Below are positions 5,402 to 7,106 of a DNA stretch of 7,106 nucleotides, one piece after another. The stretch is from an uncultured Candidatus Saccharibacteria bacterium (GTDB lineage: Bacteria; Patescibacteriota; Saccharimonadia; Saccharimonadales; Saccharimonadaceae), in NCBI GenBank assembly GCA_938017655.1, contig CALIJO010000047.1, positions 1 through 7,106 on the forward strand. The letters are read 5' to 3'. The notes under the pieces were generated by a model. It worked only from the letters and a program-made list of their open reading frames with translations. It was not told where the DNA came from and searched no databases. Positions within the stretch are counted from its first letter, which is position 1; the number at the start of each line of letters is the position of its first letter. Made by a program: the position numbers and the translations under genes.

Positions 5402-6925
5402 ATGCAAAGCCAAAAATCACGTTCCCATGGATTATTTTTGTGGAAAAATATTTTTATAGTAAGCGCTAGCTTTTTCGCTTCTTTTCTCGGATTAAGTTTT
5501 AATTCAAATGAAGTTTCGGCTCTCCTTACGCCAACACTTTCCTCCTCGGTAGATCAAACTGCAGTTTCAGTGAACGGTAATCAGGTAATAAATTCTACAG
5601 ATAAGACCACAGAAATTCCTTTAAACCTTACAGTCAATACAGATAATAAGACTGGCTATACAGCAACCTTGAATTCAGAGACCAATGAAACCGCGCTAGT
5701 GAATAACGATTCTACAACTAATGCGAAAATTAATTCCATCTCATCGACTAGCACACTATCTAATTTTTCTAATAATACGTGGGGTGTGAAGGTTGGAAAT
5801 GCCACTAGCTTTTCACCAATTCCAAAACTCGCCTCTCCGATAAATATTATACAAACTGCCGGAAAAACTAATGGCGATGAAACGAATAGCATAAAGATTG
5901 GCATGAAATTAAGCGATAATCTTGAAAGTGGTAGATACACAAATAAATTGGTATTCTCAATACTAACTAATAATTACAACTATATCGCCATCATGACCGA
6001 AGGTCCTGATTTTAATACAAAACTAACTATCTTGGGAACCTCGACTAATAAAGTCGAGCATTTTAAAAAGAGCCCTGTTGTACCAGCTGCTTCCATGAAT
6101 GCAGTAAATATTGAAGATGAAGAGTCTGATTATGAAATTAAACTCTGGCTAGATCCGACCGATAAAACAGCTTATTATTATACTGAACCAGAGAAGGTTT
6201 ATTTGAATGAGAATGCGCGTCGCATGTTTTATGCCATGTCCAGCCTCACTACCCTTAATCTCTCTAGTTTCGATACCTCTAAGGTGACGAATATGAGCAA
6301 TATGTTTGCTCACATGCGTCAGCTCACCGCCCTTAATCTTTCCAACTTCAATACCTCCCAGGTGACGGATATGGGTTATATGTTTGAGGACATGTCTAAT
6401 CTTACCACCCTTAATCTCTCTAGTTTCGATACCTCTAAAGTGACGAATATGGGCGCTATGTTTGAGGGTGTGTCTGGTCTCACTACCCTTAACCTCTCCA
6501 ACTTCGATACCTCCCGGGTGACGGATATGGGCGTTATGTTTTCTGGTATGTCTAATCTTACCACTCTTGATCTTTCCCACTTCAATACCTCTCAGGTGGC
6601 GAATATGGAATATATGTTCGCTGGTATGTCTAATCTTACCACTCTTGATCTTTCCAACTTCGATACTTCCCAGGTGACGAGTGTGGGCTATATGTTTTCT
6701 CTTTCATATAATGAAGCACCTATGGATAAACTAGAAAAAATTTATGTAAATAATGATTTTGATACCGCTAATGTTACATACTCTTGGAGGGTGTTTGAAA
6801 ACCGCAAGCAGCTACGGGGAGGGAATGGCTCATATCTTGCTGATCCATCCACTGCTGATGAATCCTGGCTCCGTATCGACGACCCAGCTCACGGCCGTCC
6901 GGGTTACTTCACTAGAAAGCCATAA
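5402..6925 (+). CDS. Secreted DUF285 (BspA-type leucine-rich repeat) surface protein with near-uniform repeats
   Basis: The protein has 507 residues and the same plan as its upstream neighbour. A signal sequence has a hydrophobic core at ~16-32 and a likely cleavage site after 'EVSA' (40). The shared N-terminal domain spans ~41-193: 'GYTATL' (85-90), 'NTWGV' (125-129), 'IPKLASP' (140-146), 'SGRYTNKLVFS' (176-186) and 'TNNY'. The DUF285 lead-in follows (~228-278: 'IKLWLDPTDKTAYYYTEPEKVYL'), then six 26-residue repeats (279-434). The tail (~443-507) carries the intact family ending 'ESWLRID...RPGYFTRKP'. Nothing follows that ending, so there is no sorting signal, and the protein is either released, held by other factors, or kept by an uncleaved signal helix. 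Base composition changes inside the gene: by hand count the fourth repeat is about 51% G+C, against 35% in 5701-5760. A contact or adhesion role is inferred from the family. Confidence 0.88.
   Translation: MQSQKSRSHGLFLWKNIFIVSASFFASFLGLSFNSNEVSALLTPTLSSSVDQTAVSVNGNQVINSTDKTTEIPLNLTVNTDNKTGYTATLNSETNETALVNNDSTTNAKINSISSTSTLSNFSNNTWGVKVGNATSFSPIPKLASPINIIQTAGKTNGDETNSIKIGMKLSDNLESGRYTNKLVFSILTNNYNYIAIMTEGPDFNTKLTILGTSTNKVEHFKKSPVVPAASMNAVNIEDEESDYEIKLWLDPTDKTAYYYTEPEKVYLNENARRMFYAMSSLTTLNLSSFDTSKVTNMSNMFAHMRQLTALNLSNFNTSQVTDMGYMFEDMSNLTTLNLSSFDTSKVTNMGAMFEGVSGLTTLNLSNFDTSRVTDMGVMFSGMSNLTTLDLSHFNTSQVANMEYMFAGMSNLTTLDLSNFDTSQVTSVGYMFSLSYNEAPMDKLEKIYVNNDFDTANVTYSWRVFENRKQLRGGNGSYLADPSTADESWLRIDDPAHGRPGYFTRKP
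6236..6703 (+). repeat. Six closely similar 78-bp DUF285 repeats
   Basis: Units start at 6236, 6314, 6392, 6470, 6548 and 6626, each 78 bp and in frame. The consensus is 'MSNLTTLNLSxFdTSqVTdM' followed by six more residues that vary (e.g. SNMFAH, GYMFED, GVMFSG). Copies 1 and 3 share 45 bases with one mismatch (6251-6295 against 6407-6451). Copies 5 and 6 share their first 30 bases exactly. Copies 2 and 4 are also close over their middle part. This indicates recent duplication or gene conversion. Confidence 0.9.
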
Positions 6926-7018
6926 TCTAAAAGGTATGCGACATTCTTCTCCTTGAGTGTCTCCGGAACGAGGTAAACGGCATTCTTTCCACTTATGCTG
7001 TCTTTTTCCACCAAAATA

Positions 7019-7027
7019 TATTAAAAT
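7019..7027 (+). promoter_or_regulatory. Probable -10 element of obg
   Basis: TAAAAT at 7022-7027, preceded by TAT instead of TGn, ends nine bases before ATG 7037. This is the same box and almost the same spacing as for the two DUF285 genes. No Shine-Dalgarno sequence lies before the ATG and no convincing -35 is seen. The rest of the 111-base gap 6926-7036 shows no terminator. Confidence 0.45.
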
Positions 7028-7036
7028 ATCTCTAAT

Positions 7037-7106
7037 ATGTTCTGTGATACGGCAAAAGTGAGTTTGAAAGCTGGAAAAGGTGGCGATGGCGCCGTCTCTT
7101 TTCGCC
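7037..7106 (+). CDS. obg: Obg/CgtA GTPase, N-terminal fragment (3' end outside the window)
   Basis: Only 23 codons are visible. They read 'MFCDTAKVSLKAG' followed by 'KGGDGAVSFR', which matches the start of the glycine-rich Obg fold ('MF.D...i.v.aG.GG.G..sFrRe'). Obg is an essential GTPase that binds the 50S ribosomal subunit and acts in ribosome maturation. The GTPase domain lies beyond the window end. The ATG is the only start that gives this N-terminus. It appears to have its own promoter and not to be co-transcribed by design with the surface-protein gene upstream. Confidence 0.9.
   Translation, partial: MFCDTAKVSLKAGKGGDGAVSFR

Noticed and set aside
6149..6580. 143-codon open frame on the - strand with a repetitive product
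   Set aside because: Its periodicity is only the antisense image of the 78-bp DUF285 repeats.
6753..6956. Forward 67-codon frame overlapping the end of the second DUF285 gene
   Set aside because: It is out of frame with the conserved 'PGYFTRKP' tail, and its product has no recognisable features.
1..7106. Recoded UGA (as in Gracilibacteria/Absconditabacteria)
   Set aside because: All genes read through without in-frame TGA, and every visible gene ends in TAA or TAG.

Overview
The window looks like a chromosomal segment of a Candidatus Saccharibacteria (TM7) or close Patescibacteria genome. This is an inference from gene content and style: a baseplate-J-like protein directly upstream of ruvX, an MltG transglycosylase, a LysM-CHAP wall hydrolase, and secreted DUF285 repeat proteins with a Saccharibacteria-like 'NTWG' N-terminal domain. 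Starts have little or no Shine-Dalgarno sequence. All genes read on the + strand with the standard bacterial code; visible stops are TAA and TAG, and no in-frame TGA needs explaining.

Layout. Positions 1-477 are the 3' end of a baseplate-J-like gene. Its stop overlaps by one base the start of a 595-residue ORF (477-2264) that joins a RuvX/YqgF nuclease domain to a membrane-anchored MltG domain through a Ser/Pro/Ala-rich linker. Nineteen bases later comes a membrane-anchored protein with two LysM-like modules and a C-terminal CHAP domain (2284-3411). These three form a compact, probably co-transcribed cluster whose promoter lies outside the window. Two tandem paralogous secreted DUF285 (BspA-type leucine-rich) proteins follow (3494-5344 and 5402-6925), each behind its own promoter-like element with an identical 13-base core. 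The first 70 bases of obg end the window (7037-7106).

Functionally, the first half combines DNA maintenance (RuvX) with cell-wall cutting (MltG, CHAP). The second half encodes two putative surface proteins that could mediate contact with a host cell or matrix. The points that most deserve a second look are the RuvX-MltG fusion, the -10 boxes placed so close to start codons that leaderless mRNAs are predicted, the unusually uniform 78-bp repeats of the second DUF285 gene beside its diverged neighbour, and the uncharacterised N-terminal domain shared by the two. I saw no RNA gene, CRISPR array, insertion sequence or prophage in the window.
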